Under the pieces are notes generated by a model. It ran no database searches. It was not told the DNA's origin and was given only the letters and a program-made list of their open reading frames with translations. The position numbers and the translations under genes were made by a program. A stretch of 64,000 nt of DNA from positions 3,048,001 through 3,112,000 of the forward strand of contig NC_053043.1 in assembly GCF_003473485.1 (NCBI RefSeq), in the 5' to 3' direction. Source of the stretch: Medicago truncatula (lineage: Eukaryota > Streptophyta > Magnoliopsida > Fabales > Fabaceae). This document shows positions 34,501 through 45,442 of this stretch, piece by piece (the stretch's first letter is position 1; each line of letters opens with the position of its first letter).

Positions 34501-37500
34501 TCATGCCACAAGCAATATCTTTCCAATATGCTGACTGCTTTCCATAAGCCGGTGAGCCTCCGCAGCTTCAGAAAGGGGGAAAGATTTGTAGACCACAGGC
34601 TTAACCTTACCTTCTGCAATTGCAGGCCAAACATTCTTCTCCACTTCAGCAACGATCACAGCTTTATTTTCAGGACTTCTACTTCGCAAGCCAGCCGCTG
34701 AACATACCCCACAATTGAATATTAAAGAATGATAGGTATATACCATAACCACACTAATAAAAGAACTTCCCATTTGAATTGTGGAAAAGCTGGCCCTCTA
34801 ATGTATCCTCATACAAAACTTATTTTTAAGAAGAAATTCAAAAGCAGAAGCGATAAGGTGATTTGCGGATGAAATGTGGGTTCAAGTCACCCCACTAACA
34901 TTACTAACAAGTAACAACTAATTACTAATATTTAAGAAAGGACGTGTCTACTCTTTGGCAGATACAGTATAAAAGCAAAAATATGTATACTCTTAAGAAT
35001 TGGATTGTTATAAGTGACCCACTTTACTCAGTGGTTAGTGTATGCTTTCACATGATAGCACACTCCAGTAACAGGGCCAGACACAAGAATTTAGTTTCTT
35101 TGCATGATAGGCAATGTTGCGAAATGTCTGCTGAAGTTGACAAAAATGGGTACACAAGCAAACCCTATATAGCCATAATCAATACATTGCATGATTAAAA
35201 GTGATATAAAAGTGTGCACAAAGAACCAGAAGAAGCTCCAACGCAAAAGTCAAGAAAGGTCACGAATATGCAAAATAAAACCTGTAAGTTGGTCGACTAT
35301 TTTAAGTTGTTTCATTTTACTCTTCACCCAACCTTAAGTGAAATTTCATAAACTATGTTGTATTGTTTAATTACTAATGTCAGTAACTGGCTATTTACTT
35401 TTATTTCTTCATCTTCTAATATATAAGACGTAAAGCCATGTTTTCACGCGTACAGGGAAATAGTTACATGCAGAAAACTAAACTTGAGGAGGAGTGAGTA
35501 TCTATTAGAAAAGGGTATAATCCAAAATTTGCAATACCTTGTACAGTGAGACGCTTGCCAAATAAAGCACGTAGATCTAGCTCTGTAGAAACACCTCCTT
35601 GAAAGCCGATAATAAAAAGCCTTCCATCAAAATTTAAGCTAGCAAGATTTCTTTGATAGTAGGATGCTCCCATACAATCAAGAATAACATCGACACCTGC
35701 CACCACGTCAATGATAACATTACCCGATGCATCTCTAAGCAACCAATTAAAAAACAAAGATACAAAGCGGTACGCTATATATCATATAATGTTTGTGGAA
35801 TGCTTGAAATTCACATCATGCTTCATATAGGCAATACCTTGTCCACCAGTTTCTTCCTTTACCCTTGCTACAAAGTCCTCTGTTTTGTAATTGATACCAA
35901 CATCAGCTCCAATACTCTTGCAAAAAGCTAGCTTCTCTTCACTTCCTGCTAAGCAATATCTAGAATAAATTTTCTGCAAACATCGCTTGGAATTTGATTA
36001 TACGAGAAACTGGAAATAGTACCAGTTTCACGTCTAAACAGACAGAAACTGACTAGAAGTTTAATAACATGAAAAGTGGTACGGAACCTGCAGTAACAAA
36101 TACTCTTGATCCTAGGTACTTAGCTATCTGAATTGCGAATGTTCCGATTCCACTTGAACCTCCATGAATCTGAGAATTAATAAAGTTAATACATCAACTA
36201 ATAGGCAACACTTACTACCAAATAATAAAATAACCCAGGAAGAAAACTATACAGTGAGATCAAAAGCATGGCAAGAATCAATGACAAAATACCCAATTTC
36301 CATGCTTGGAAAGAGCAGATTATTGTATATTTTTCTCCTGAAAAGATGAACTGATTACAATCATAGGACTTACCAACAAGGTTTCGCCCTTAGATAGCCG
36401 GCTTGTCATAAAAATAGTTGACCACACAGTACATGCAACCTCAGGAAAACTAGCTGCATCCTTCAGAGAAATCCCGGGTGGAACCGGAAGAACTTGTCCC
36501 TCAGCAACAGCAACTTTTTCAGCATATCCACCTCCAGCTAGAAGAGCACATACCTGTGAAGCCACACACCTCATATCATAATATCCATTCATGAGCACAT
36601 GACAAACACTCACATAAGGGCTGTTTGGATTGACTTATTTGAGCTTATCTACCAACACAAACACTTGTCAAACTATTTGGAAGAGCTTACGTCGAAAATA
36701 GCATTTTTTTGTGCAAATGAAAACAACTCATGACATGTCTGTCTGTAAGTTGTTTTTAGCTTATTTCCAGAAGCTCTCCAAGATAGCTTATAAAAACAGC
36801 TTATTACATATATGAAAACAATTGACTAATAGATAACTCGATAAGCACTCATATGATAGGTGTTTAAGCTACAAGCACTAAATTAAGGTACCGTTTGGCC
36901 CAGCTTTTTTCCAGCTTTTCTACATTTTTAAGGAGAAGCTAATATCAATAAAGTACCTTCGAAAAAAAGTACTTTTTAAGAATACATAAAATTGAATGGA
37001 ATGAGCTTTAGCCAAAAGTTGTTGAATGCTACTTCAAAAAACTACTATGTAATTTATTTCACAAGCACTTTTCTTCAACTAACGCATGCAACTTTATCTT
37101 TTATTTTTTAATATTATATTTCAATTTGTTTTTTCTTCCATTTAATTTTTTTTTGAACCGGTCCATATAATTTTTTATAAAAGAGGATCAATTTAATTTT
37201 ATTATCTATTTTTGAAGGAATTTTATTATCTTTTTATCACTTATATATTTAATTTTAATATCGTTTAATTATCACAACCTCACAAATATTTTTATTCATG
37301 TTGTGATTGAATGACACCAAATATTTTTATTCCCTTTCTTCAACCTCACAAATATACACACACATTAGCGTTTAGATTAATATTTTATGTCTGTATGTTT
37401 GTTTTTTTTTGTTACGCTAATGCGTATAATTTTTTCAGTGTTGCGTAATGCGTACAATTATTATTTTTATAAAATTTTGATTTTAATTAAAAGGACTAGT

Positions 37501-38998
37501 ATAGATGCCTAAAAAAATTATACTTATATATATTTTACACATTTATATCGTAACAAACTATGCATATCTTTTTCTTATTAAAAAAACTAAACATATCTTT
37601 TTCAATGACACCAACAATGTAACAAATATAATATCATATAATATAAATTCTTATCTTTTTAAATGACACCAAAAATATGATATTCTTATAACAAAATTTG
37701 TTATACAGTATAATTGGAAAAGAAAAAACAAATTATTCTCTAACTTAACTCAGTTGATATAGACAATGTATAAATATATGCAAGGTCGCGGGTTCGAATC
37801 CCGGACACCACCAAAAAAAATAATAAATTCAAAGTTTTGTGCAATATTTTGCCAAACAACTTTTAACTTAAAAATAAATTTAGAACTAAAAAAAATAAAG
37901 AAACCAAACAGTTTTAGCTTTTTCCTTAAAGAGCTTTATTTTAACTTTGTTTTAAAGTAGCTTTTAGACCGAAAAAAAGTCTGGCCAAACGGTACCTAAG
38001 TTGGTTATCAAAATCATAGTTGTATACATTTATAATCACTGGACAACAAACTTACATAAGGCCTGTTTGTATTAACTTATATGAGCTTACACGTAAACAC
38101 CACCTATTGAAACCGTTTGGAAGAGTTTATAAAAACAACTTATAATATGTCTATAAACTAAAAACAGCTTAAAATAGTTTATAGACATGTTATAAGTTGT
38201 TTTTATAAACTCTTCCAAACAGTTTCAATAGGTGGTGTTTACGTGTAAGCTCGGATAAGTTAGTACAAACAGGCCTTATGTAAGTTTGTAGACATGTTAT
38301 AAAAATACTTCGGTTGTTTTTATAACATGTCTATAAACTATTTTGCATAACCTCTCTAGGATAACTTATCAAAATACTTCGGTTGTCCAAATCAGTTTAT
38401 TTTATCTTTTGTTATAAAAAATAGCTTCTACAAACACTTGTATAATAAGCAGTTATGCTATAAGCACTTAATTAATTTGTTTATACAAATCATAGTCTTA
38501 TTCTCATGATAAAGATTGTAATTTTCCTAAATTTTTATAATCAAGTTGAGTAGCTAATTCAAATCAAAGGTACGTGATATTCTACCTATTATAAAACTGC
38601 AAAATTCATGTTAAAATTATAGAACCACAATTCAATTTTCAAAATAAAGAAAAACCCACTTCAAAAATATTAAAATAATGGATTTTAAACTTGGAATAAT
38701 GGATTTGTTCAAAAAACTTAGAATAATGGAAAAGCTATATAGGTACCTGATCACCAATTTTCCACTTGGAGACGTTTTTGCCAACGAATTCAATAATTCC
38801 GGAACATTCAAGACCTGGATAAGGGCTAGCACCTTGAGGGGGAGGATAAGCGCCTTTCCTCTGAAGGGTATCAGCTCTGTTAAGGGCAGTGGCGTGAACT
38901 TTGATGAGGACTTCATCGTCTTTGATTTGAGGGTCTTGAACCTCTTGAAGTTGTAGAACTTCAGGTTCACCTGGTTTTGTTATTACAATTGCCTTCAT
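34501..38998 (-). CDS. NAD(P)H:quinone oxidoreductase, PIG3/zeta-crystallin type, copy 2
   Basis: Six exons: 38998-38747, 36553-36374, 36169-36088, 35945-35838, 35696-35538, 34697-34501. Exon lengths (252, 180, 82, 108, 159, 197) are identical to copy 1, giving 325 residues with all GT-AG junctions. Differences from copy 1 include ALNRADTLQRKGAYPPPQGA for ALNSADTVQRKGFYPIPQGA. The R/A form is closer to the family norm, judged from general resemblance. The glycine-rich cofactor motif starts IHGGSSGIG instead of VHGGSSGIG. Intron 1 is much longer here (about 2.2 kb against 0.5 kb) because of a 1.1-kb Tourist-type insertion and a palindrome. Catalytic and NADPH-binding regions look intact. Confidence 0.92.
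36887..37996. mobile_element. PIF/Harbinger-type non-autonomous element, 1110 bp
   Basis: Inverted ends GGTACCGTTTGGCC and GGCCAAACGGTACC, with TAA on both sides (36884-36886 and 37997-37999). The paralogous site in copy 3 (about 28487: aaattaagttggttat) shows the empty target with a single TAA. No transposase frame. A tRNA-like SINE lies within it at about 37745-37820. Confidence 0.88.
37741..37822 (+). mobile_element. SINE-like tRNA-derived insert
   Basis: A-box-like TAACTCAGTTGATATAG and B-box GGTTCGAATCC, then GGACACCACC and an A-rich tail. Not a tRNA gene: no cloverleaf acceptor stem. Target duplication unclear. Confidence 0.55.
38051..38284. repeat. Palindrome with 110-bp arms and 14-bp spacer
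   Basis: The left arm 38051-38160 (cttacataaggcctgtttgt onward) is repeated inverted at 38175-38284 (ending acaaacaggccttatgtaag) with only a few mismatches. The spacer is 38161-38174. The corresponding segment of copy 3 (28531-28640) is single and not inverted. Confidence 0.9.
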
Positions 38999-39040
38999 TT
39001 TTGTTGCTTTGATTTCCTTCTCCTCTCTCACACTCATCAA

Positions 39041-39310
39041 AGGTAGGTGTGGTTGAATTAATTTAAGGTTAATCGATTATTATAGTAATTTAATAATCCA
39101 AAGGTAAAAGTTTTTTTTTTTTTTTTTTTTTTTAAAGAATGTCTTGTAAAAGTTTTTAAAAATGAGAAGAAAAACTATCTCATTTTGTTATGAGACCACT
39201 GAATAAATAAGGTGAAAAGTTACGGCTAATTTTTAATCTCAATTATTACATGTTTTTGGTTATCAGTAGAAAAACTAGTGTGTTTCCTACAAGATAATAT
39301 GATGACCATT
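39041..39310. other. Promoter side of quinone oxidoreductase copy 2
   Basis: Contains a T tract (about 39110-39133). Nothing else is supported. Confidence 0.4.
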
Positions 39311-41690
39311 CCCTACAAATCCTTTACTATTAAAGCCAGACTTGATGAGCTGGCAGTGTTGCCCTAATCATCCCTCATTTTCCCTCCCTAACACGCATTT
39401 AATGTTAATCTCATCTGCCAATCACACATTAAATCTCAGCCGTTGCTTTCATGACCTTTCATGTACCTAGATAAATCAATCAGAAAATTTGCTTTTACAC
39501 TATGATTCAAACTCTTTTCATCTTCCTAAAGCGATGCCTTATGTCAAGATTTCTCCCTCTCTCTCATCACTTACTCGGGAACCAACATCACTCCATCCAT
39601 TCCCCCAAATTCTCTCTTCACCTCTCGGCTCTCTATCTCTCTCTCACAGTGAATCCCTTCTTCACCTCCACGAAATCAGCCACACCCTTTCCACCCTCTC
39701 CTCTTTGCAACAATCGCCCCTCATCCTCTCACTTCTCCATTTTTCTGTGCATGATTCACTCTCAAGAGAAATTGAACGCCTCTTTGACGGTGTCACCTAT
39801 AGATTGAACATTTATCACTACTTTCTCTTATGGTAATTGTTATTGGTTTGATTTCTTCTTCCTTTCACCATTTCTAATTTTAGGGTTTTTAGTATTTTGT
39901 TTTTGTTCTTCCTGGTTATTGTGTTGTGTTGCGCCATTGAAGTTTTAGTGTGAAGGTGCAGGTAGAATCAGAGAAAAAGGCCTCTGACCTTAACAGTATC
40001 TAAACCAACGGCTATCTTTAGTTTAAGTTTTTATTTGATTTTGTCAAAATTTTGAATGTTTTGAAGAAACAATTCTGGGTTTGTAAGGATTCGTTGATGT
40101 TTGTGAGTAGGGGTTTCATTCTTGAGAAATGTGATGGTTACAATTTCATATTGGCTACTTATTTGATTGGTTATTGATTTGATTTGCAGGTTTGCTTGGA
40201 TTTAGAGGATCGACATCTCATACATATAATGAAGCTTCAAAATGACCAGCTTTTTAACCTATATGTATGTTATGTTTGATGTCTATTTTATTTACTGTTT
40301 TTTTGTTTTTACATCTCTGAAACTAAATAGTGACATGGCTTACATGGCTTTATGTTTGATTTCATTGTTTTAGTTTTTATTATTCTGAACTAGGGCTTCT
40401 ACCATGTTATAAGTATGTCATTATACTTATTTTTTTTCCTATAATAATTGGACTTAGATTTATGAAAAGCTGACTATATGTGAAAATGAGAAATTAGAAA
40501 TACCGTTGCAATTATTCTTACAGGGATAAATGTCAATGACATAAGATTGTTGTTCTCTTGAATATTCTTTTATTACTGAATCAAAAAGGGTTTAAAAGTA
40601 GTTGTTCTCTTAAATACTTGACATAAGATTGTTGTTCTCTTAAATCCAGGTCTTTATTTTGAGTCTTTTTCTTTTCCTGTTACGGGGTTCTTTGAATTTT
40701 GTTGTTTGAAACTTTTTTCAATAACATTAACTTATATCTCTTTCTTCAATGTAGTCTTCACTCTTAAATGTATTTTTTTTATAGTTTCTCTTTAAATGCT
40801 TCACACACTTACACTGAATTGCTTTCCTTTTATGCTTTGTTAGTTAGGCATAAGTCTGCCCGCATTGTTAAACATATAGTTGATATACTTGGAAATGGTT
40901 CAAAGGTTTAATTGTGTTAATTGAGTTAAATTTTGATTTGGTGTGTGAGGAGTTGAGATAAATGGTGTTAATTGAAATGTTTTGGAATATGTTTGCTTCA
41001 TCCTTTTCAGGTTTCATGGTCGATGTTGGCTTTTATTTTTCATTAGTCTCATTATTTAATATAAATTAACTAATGTGTGTCAAAAACTATTTGTTGCTGA
41101 GTTTTTGAGAGCTGCTTTTTGTGCCCCCCCTGTCATATGTATTTTTTGCTAATTTGCTTCTGGTTTGTAAGGCAGCTGGTTTGTTACTTACAAGGATGTC
41201 CAATTTTTGGTGTTCTGCTTTATTCATTTAGGGGTGGAGAATGAGGAAACTGCTATTGGAGTTAACATACATGTGCACAAACTTTAATTGGAACAGCTAC
41301 ATCTTATGCAAGAGGAACTTTCATTTGGTTTGAGAATTAAAGGTTACTTACCTCAGATTTATAGTAGCTATTTAACTGCATTCTCTCTGAGCAAACAATG
41401 GCTACATATCTCAAATTTAAATGGTTTTTGGCTATTGTTTAATAGAGATTATTAACTGAAACTTGAAATTGACTTGATAGTTGAAGAGTTTCTTCCTTTG
41501 TTTAAATTTCAATTTACTCTCCTTTTTATTTATCATCTCCTCACAAGGGGTTGTGTGTTTGTGAGCAACAGATGCCTATGGAAAGCTCAAACTTACTCTA
41601 TTATAATAAGTTTTAGTTCTATTAGTTCTATATTTATTAACATTAGCTCTTGAGTAGTGTTTTGTACATAATGTCGATATAGTATCAGGT
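39310..41690. other. Possible non-coding transcription unit or Helitron-like insert
   Basis: No protein family was recognised. 39530-39800 is CT-rich and open in two plus-strand frames, which is a composition effect. Downstream are intron-like T-rich runs and acceptor-like gatttgcag (about 40190). The left edge reads tcctttactattaaagcc, loosely like Helitron 5' ends (TC...TACTATTAAA), but I found no matching 3' hairpin plus CTRR end. Left unassigned. Confidence 0.25.
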
Positions 41691-43341
41691 AACAATTATT
41701 TTAACTCAGAAATTTATAATTTGGATTTATTTTGCCTTTACATTCATATTTGAAATCTAAGTTTTCATACTTTTATTCATAAACAAATTTAATCTGTCAA
41801 AAAAAAAAAATCATAAACAAATTTAAAGTATGATGGCTTTTAGTGTGGACTGCAAATGTCAACCTTGCTTTTTTAGTAAATTTTAATAACTTTTTTTTTC
41901 ATTTTTTATTATCGTAAAATTTATTTTTTACTAAAAATGACAAATGTCTACCTTTAAACCAATATTAAGAGGTTTATATTAGATTGAGCTTTGAAGGATA
42001 TTAGAAGTATAATAGTTAGTTAGTTGGTTAAAAAAATTATAATAGTTGGTTAGTATTTGTTTTTTTAGGGAAGTTAGTTAGTATATTAGGTAGTACTTGG
42101 TTACATAGATAGTTAGTTTATTTTTTACCTCCTAATTGTGTTGTGTGAGAGTAGTGGATTTATTTTGCAATCCTACATTTTTCATTTATTATCTTAGAAG
42201 GGTGTTAACCTTCTATTGTCCAAATTAATCTCTTAAAATATTTTGGATGAAAGGGAATTCAACGCAAGTGATAAATGTGTTCAAAGAAATTGCTTTTATA
42301 GCTAGATCTAAAAAAATTGCTTGTATGTATTTTGTTTATTTCAGAAGTGACACAAACGGATACTAATATTGGATGTCACACATGATAATTTATGGTCAAA
42401 TAGTGACTTTTGAGGGGTACAAACGTAAGATTAAACATAGTGATAAATGTGTTCAAAGAAAACATCATGTAGGCAGACGAAAGAATTCAACATTGCTTAC
42501 AAACAAACCGATTAAACTTTATTGGCTAATCATGATCCCCTAAAAGGATATAATTATGAGTACAATTATACTACTATAAATAAGCTATCAGCACAATGTT
42601 TTAGCATAATTTAGTGCCTTTTCTCAGGTGTTAAATTCTCATCAACTAAATCAGCCAGGGATAACTGTAAATTTGTAAATCTCAGCCAGAGCAGAAAGAA
42701 AAATCAATAAACAGAAATGATTGGTACGTCACCATCACAATCCTACAGTGATAAACAAAAGATGAAAGAAAACAAGTCGCTCCCTAATCTGTCTGTGTTA
42801 CAAAGACCCTATCAAACAACCTAGTTGAGTATAATGCAAACCAGAATCATAAGAAAAACATGAAAAGATTGCAACTACAATTGCCACCTATAGTTCCAAC
42901 TTGTGTGAACAAAAACTATTACTTTATGCAATAAACATAATCATATAAAAAGGATATATACATGCCAGGGATGATAACCATTAAATTGATTGATAATTTC
43001 ATTACCTATGGCATTGAGCAGACAATAAGATGATACAAATCTACTTAATTATATTGAACACCAGCATCTAAATAGCATAAACGAAATTATCCACAAATTC
43101 GCATCCACAATTTAACTAAGTACATAGAACATCCAAAAACAAAATTGCACAGAATTATATATATATATGCTAGGCATTATGAATTCATTCATCAGAAACA
43201 ACATAATAAAATCTAATAGATATATCAAAAAGTTTGCTTAACATTAAAACAGGACAAAATTAAACAGAATTTCGATATACTAGTTTTCCAAAACCAGAAT
43301 AATAATAAAAAAAAAAAAACAGAAATTAAGATTGAAGAACC
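41690..43341. other. Intergenic, 3' flank of RPL26
   Basis: AT-rich with a 'gttagttagt'-type simple stretch at about 42015-42120. No gene was recognised. The 300-bp interval next to the RPL26 stop is probably its 3' untranslated region and flank. Confidence 0.45.
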
Positions 43342-43782
43342 CTAATCAACGGTCTGCATAATATCCTCAGGAGCAAACTTAGTACCCTTCTCCTTATCAG
43401 CAGCAGCACGACCCTTAGCCTTACGATCAAGAAGCGACTTACGATCCTTATCCAATCTGAGCTTAGTGATAACAACCTTTGAAGGATTAACACCAACATT
43501 AACGGTGGATCCATTCACCTTCTCCCTTGTGATGCGTTCAATGTGAATCACCCACTTGCGACGGTAAACCTGAGTAACCTTACCTTCACGGCCTTTGAAT
43601 GTTCCACGAACAACCTGAACTTCGTCGTCTTTGCGAACAGGCATTGAACGGACGTTGTACTTGGATCGGAGATCGGCGGAGAGTGGTGCGCTCATTAAGA
43701 CACGGCGGACGCTTGATGGCGCCGTGAAATGAGCCTTACGGCTCTTTCTACGGCTGCTGGAGACTCTTGGGTTGAACTTCAT
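43342..43782 (-). CDS. RPL26: Cytosolic 60S ribosomal protein L26 (uL24)
   Basis: Intronless, 146 residues, as in other plant RPL26 genes. The N-terminus [19 protein letters not shown] binds rRNA; the KOW motif lies at about residues 51-77 ([19 protein letters not shown]), followed by [19 protein letters not shown]. The basic C-terminal segment [18 protein letters not shown] is typical. The protein sits near the peptide exit tunnel of the large subunit. The base composition is clearly less AT-rich than the surroundings. The promoter carries telo-box and TGGGC motifs characteristic of plant ribosomal protein genes. Start chosen at the conserved MKFNP. Confidence 0.97.
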   Translation of the reverse strand: MKFNPRVSSSRRKSRKAHFTAPSSVRRVLMSAPLSADLRSKYNVRSMPVRKDDEVQVVRGTFKGREGKVTQVYRRKWVIHIERITREKVNGSTVNVGVNPSKVVITKLRLDKDRKSLLDRKAKGRAAADKEKGTKFAPEDIMQTVD

Positions 43783-43821
43783 TTTCGCTCTCTCACAGAT
43801 TCAGCTGCTGCTAGTGTTGGC

Positions 43822-43917
43822 TAGGGTTTCTGTGTTGATTTTTTGCTTGTATTTATTGTATTCGGGTTTGGGTAATTAGGGTTTTGGTTTATGGGCTTCT
43901 TGGGTTTCTATTGGGCT
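43822..43917 (-). promoter_or_regulatory. RPL26 promoter: telo-boxes and site II motifs
   Basis: Two AAACCCTA telo-boxes (plus-strand tagggttt at 43822-43829 and 43877-43884) and two TGGGCT site II-type motifs (43892-43897 and 43912-43917) lie 40-135 bp upstream of the start codon. This combination is established for plant translation-machinery genes, where TCP and Myb-like factors bind. Confidence 0.75.
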
Positions 43918-44127
43918 TAAACTATACTGGGTTTTGAGGGTATAAGGGTAAGAAAATTGTTAAGTCTATACCCACAACAATTGTTTTGTTTTAGAAAAAT
44001 ATATATTGTCACTCTCAAATTTATCTATATGGTGAAAATAATATTGTAAAAACGACTTTTTACGGTAGTAACTAGCAATTATAAAAGAGAATTGTTGTTC
44101 CCACATTTAGTTTGGTTGTGCCACACG

Positions 44128-44276
44128 AGTAAATTACTCAAATGTTCCTCGGCAGTTAACTGCCGAAGTTTTAGAAATACGGCTGTAGTTAACTGCCGAA
44201 GTTTTCCTCAGCAGTTAACTGTAGCCGGTTTCATAATTCGGCAGTTAACTACCGAAGGGCATTTGGGTAAATTACT
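44128..44276. mobile_element. Inverted-repeat element with GGCAGTTAACTGCC palindromes
   Basis: The ends (gtaaattactcaaatg and, from the right, gtaatttacccaaatg) are inverted repeats. Internally the 16-bp palindrome cggcagttaactgccg or a close variant occurs four times in alternation with 'aagtttt'. No clear target duplication. The termini resemble the GAGTAAATTAC ends of the MULE-like MITEs. Confidence 0.65.
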
Positions 44277-44299
44277 AGTGTTTCTCAGCCAAAGGTAAT

Positions 44300-45360
44300 G
44301 TGTCAACAGCAATTCTCATTATAAAATTGACTTTAGAGGTGAAGATAAATATGAACATCAAGTAACATGAATGTTTTTAAAAAAAAAAATATAAAGTTAC
44401 AAGAATGAGTGCGGTCGATCACTATGGAGTGAGCAAGCTTGTAGCCTCGATCAAGATTTGGTGGTCTAGATTTAATTTTTTTCTCCTTTGTAGAACTTAA
44501 ATCTTGGGCTTCTAACTGCTTAACCCTTTGTTCCAATCGTTGAGCTATCAAAACCCCCATAAAGCACATGATTATGTAGTAAATTATACATACTTTTTTA
44601 GATATATAATTATTTTTATTTTTATTTTTTTGAGCAGAGATATATAAATTAAATTAATTAATCAAATGATATTGAAATGAAACAAATTTGTGCATTTCAT
44701 TTGTGATTAAAGTCTCAATACATGGGCGTGACCGAAAAAATAGAGAATCTCAATACAAGGTGGACAAATAAAAAAAAAAGTGAGAGACTGGCAAGTAAAA
44801 GATCGAGACATCTTAGTTAAAGAGTGAGCAACCTAATTGACTTATCTCAGCTGAAACTAACCTTTAATTTATAATTTGATAAAAATAAATAAACTTTCTA
44901 TATCATGTGACAATTCTTCCTAGCATAACCTGTGCTCATTTCTTTTATGTGTTGCCCAATTTAAGCAAGTGTGGTCTAAGAAGCAAAAACTAATGCTCCT
45001 AATACCAGCCATTTTTTCAACTACAATTGCATCACCTAGTCGTGGAAATCGTGACCTGGAGACCACAAACATGTTGCTTGCAAGTTGCATTTGCATGTAT
45101 AGGTAACAGTGTACCATAAGCAAAGAACTCAAATTTTGTTTCCTTTTACTCAACAACTAATTGACAACAGTGTTTCACATGACTTCATTATATCATTATC
45201 ATGTCTTTGCTGATTGCTACCTTGTATATACCAGAATATGCCATCTTAATGTTAGTTAAGGTCAACTAAACTTTGAAGTTAACTTAAACACATTGGTATT
45301 TCAATCTTGTACTCAACATTCAACAATGCCCCTTAACGTGTTCTTTCAACCTAATTTTTG
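44300..45360. other. Intergenic, upstream of the nuclease gene
   Basis: No gene. The minus strand at about 44570-44450 has a SINE-like start (gatagctcaacgattggaac) but no B box. The rest is AT-rich. Confidence 0.4.
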
Positions 45361-45442
45361 TTATAATTGCCTCTATAAATGTTACGTACCCTTCACAAGG
45401 AAACAAAATTAAAACATATAGTGTGATTGAAAAATATTAGAT

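Larger units (their letters stand above)
36614..38400. mobile_element. MITE cluster filling intron 1 of quinone oxidoreductase copy 2
   Basis: A Tourist-like MITE begins at 36614 (gggctgtttggattgactta) and is interrupted at 36886 by the 1110-bp element. It resumes at 37997 and is followed by a second copy turned into a palindrome (38051-38284). The uninterrupted arrangement is preserved at 28229-28740. Confidence 0.75.

Noticed and set aside
37790..37815. Possible tRNA gene (GGTTCGAATCC)
   Set aside because: No cloverleaf can be drawn; SINE-like insert within a transposon.
39489..39836. Two overlapping long plus-strand frames
   Set aside because: CT-rich repeats keep several frames open at once; the translations are Ser/Leu/His low-complexity with no family motif.
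44098..44276. CRISPR-like array of repeated GGCAGTTAAC units
   Set aside because: Plant DNA, four short palindromes without regular spacers, inside an inverted-repeat element.
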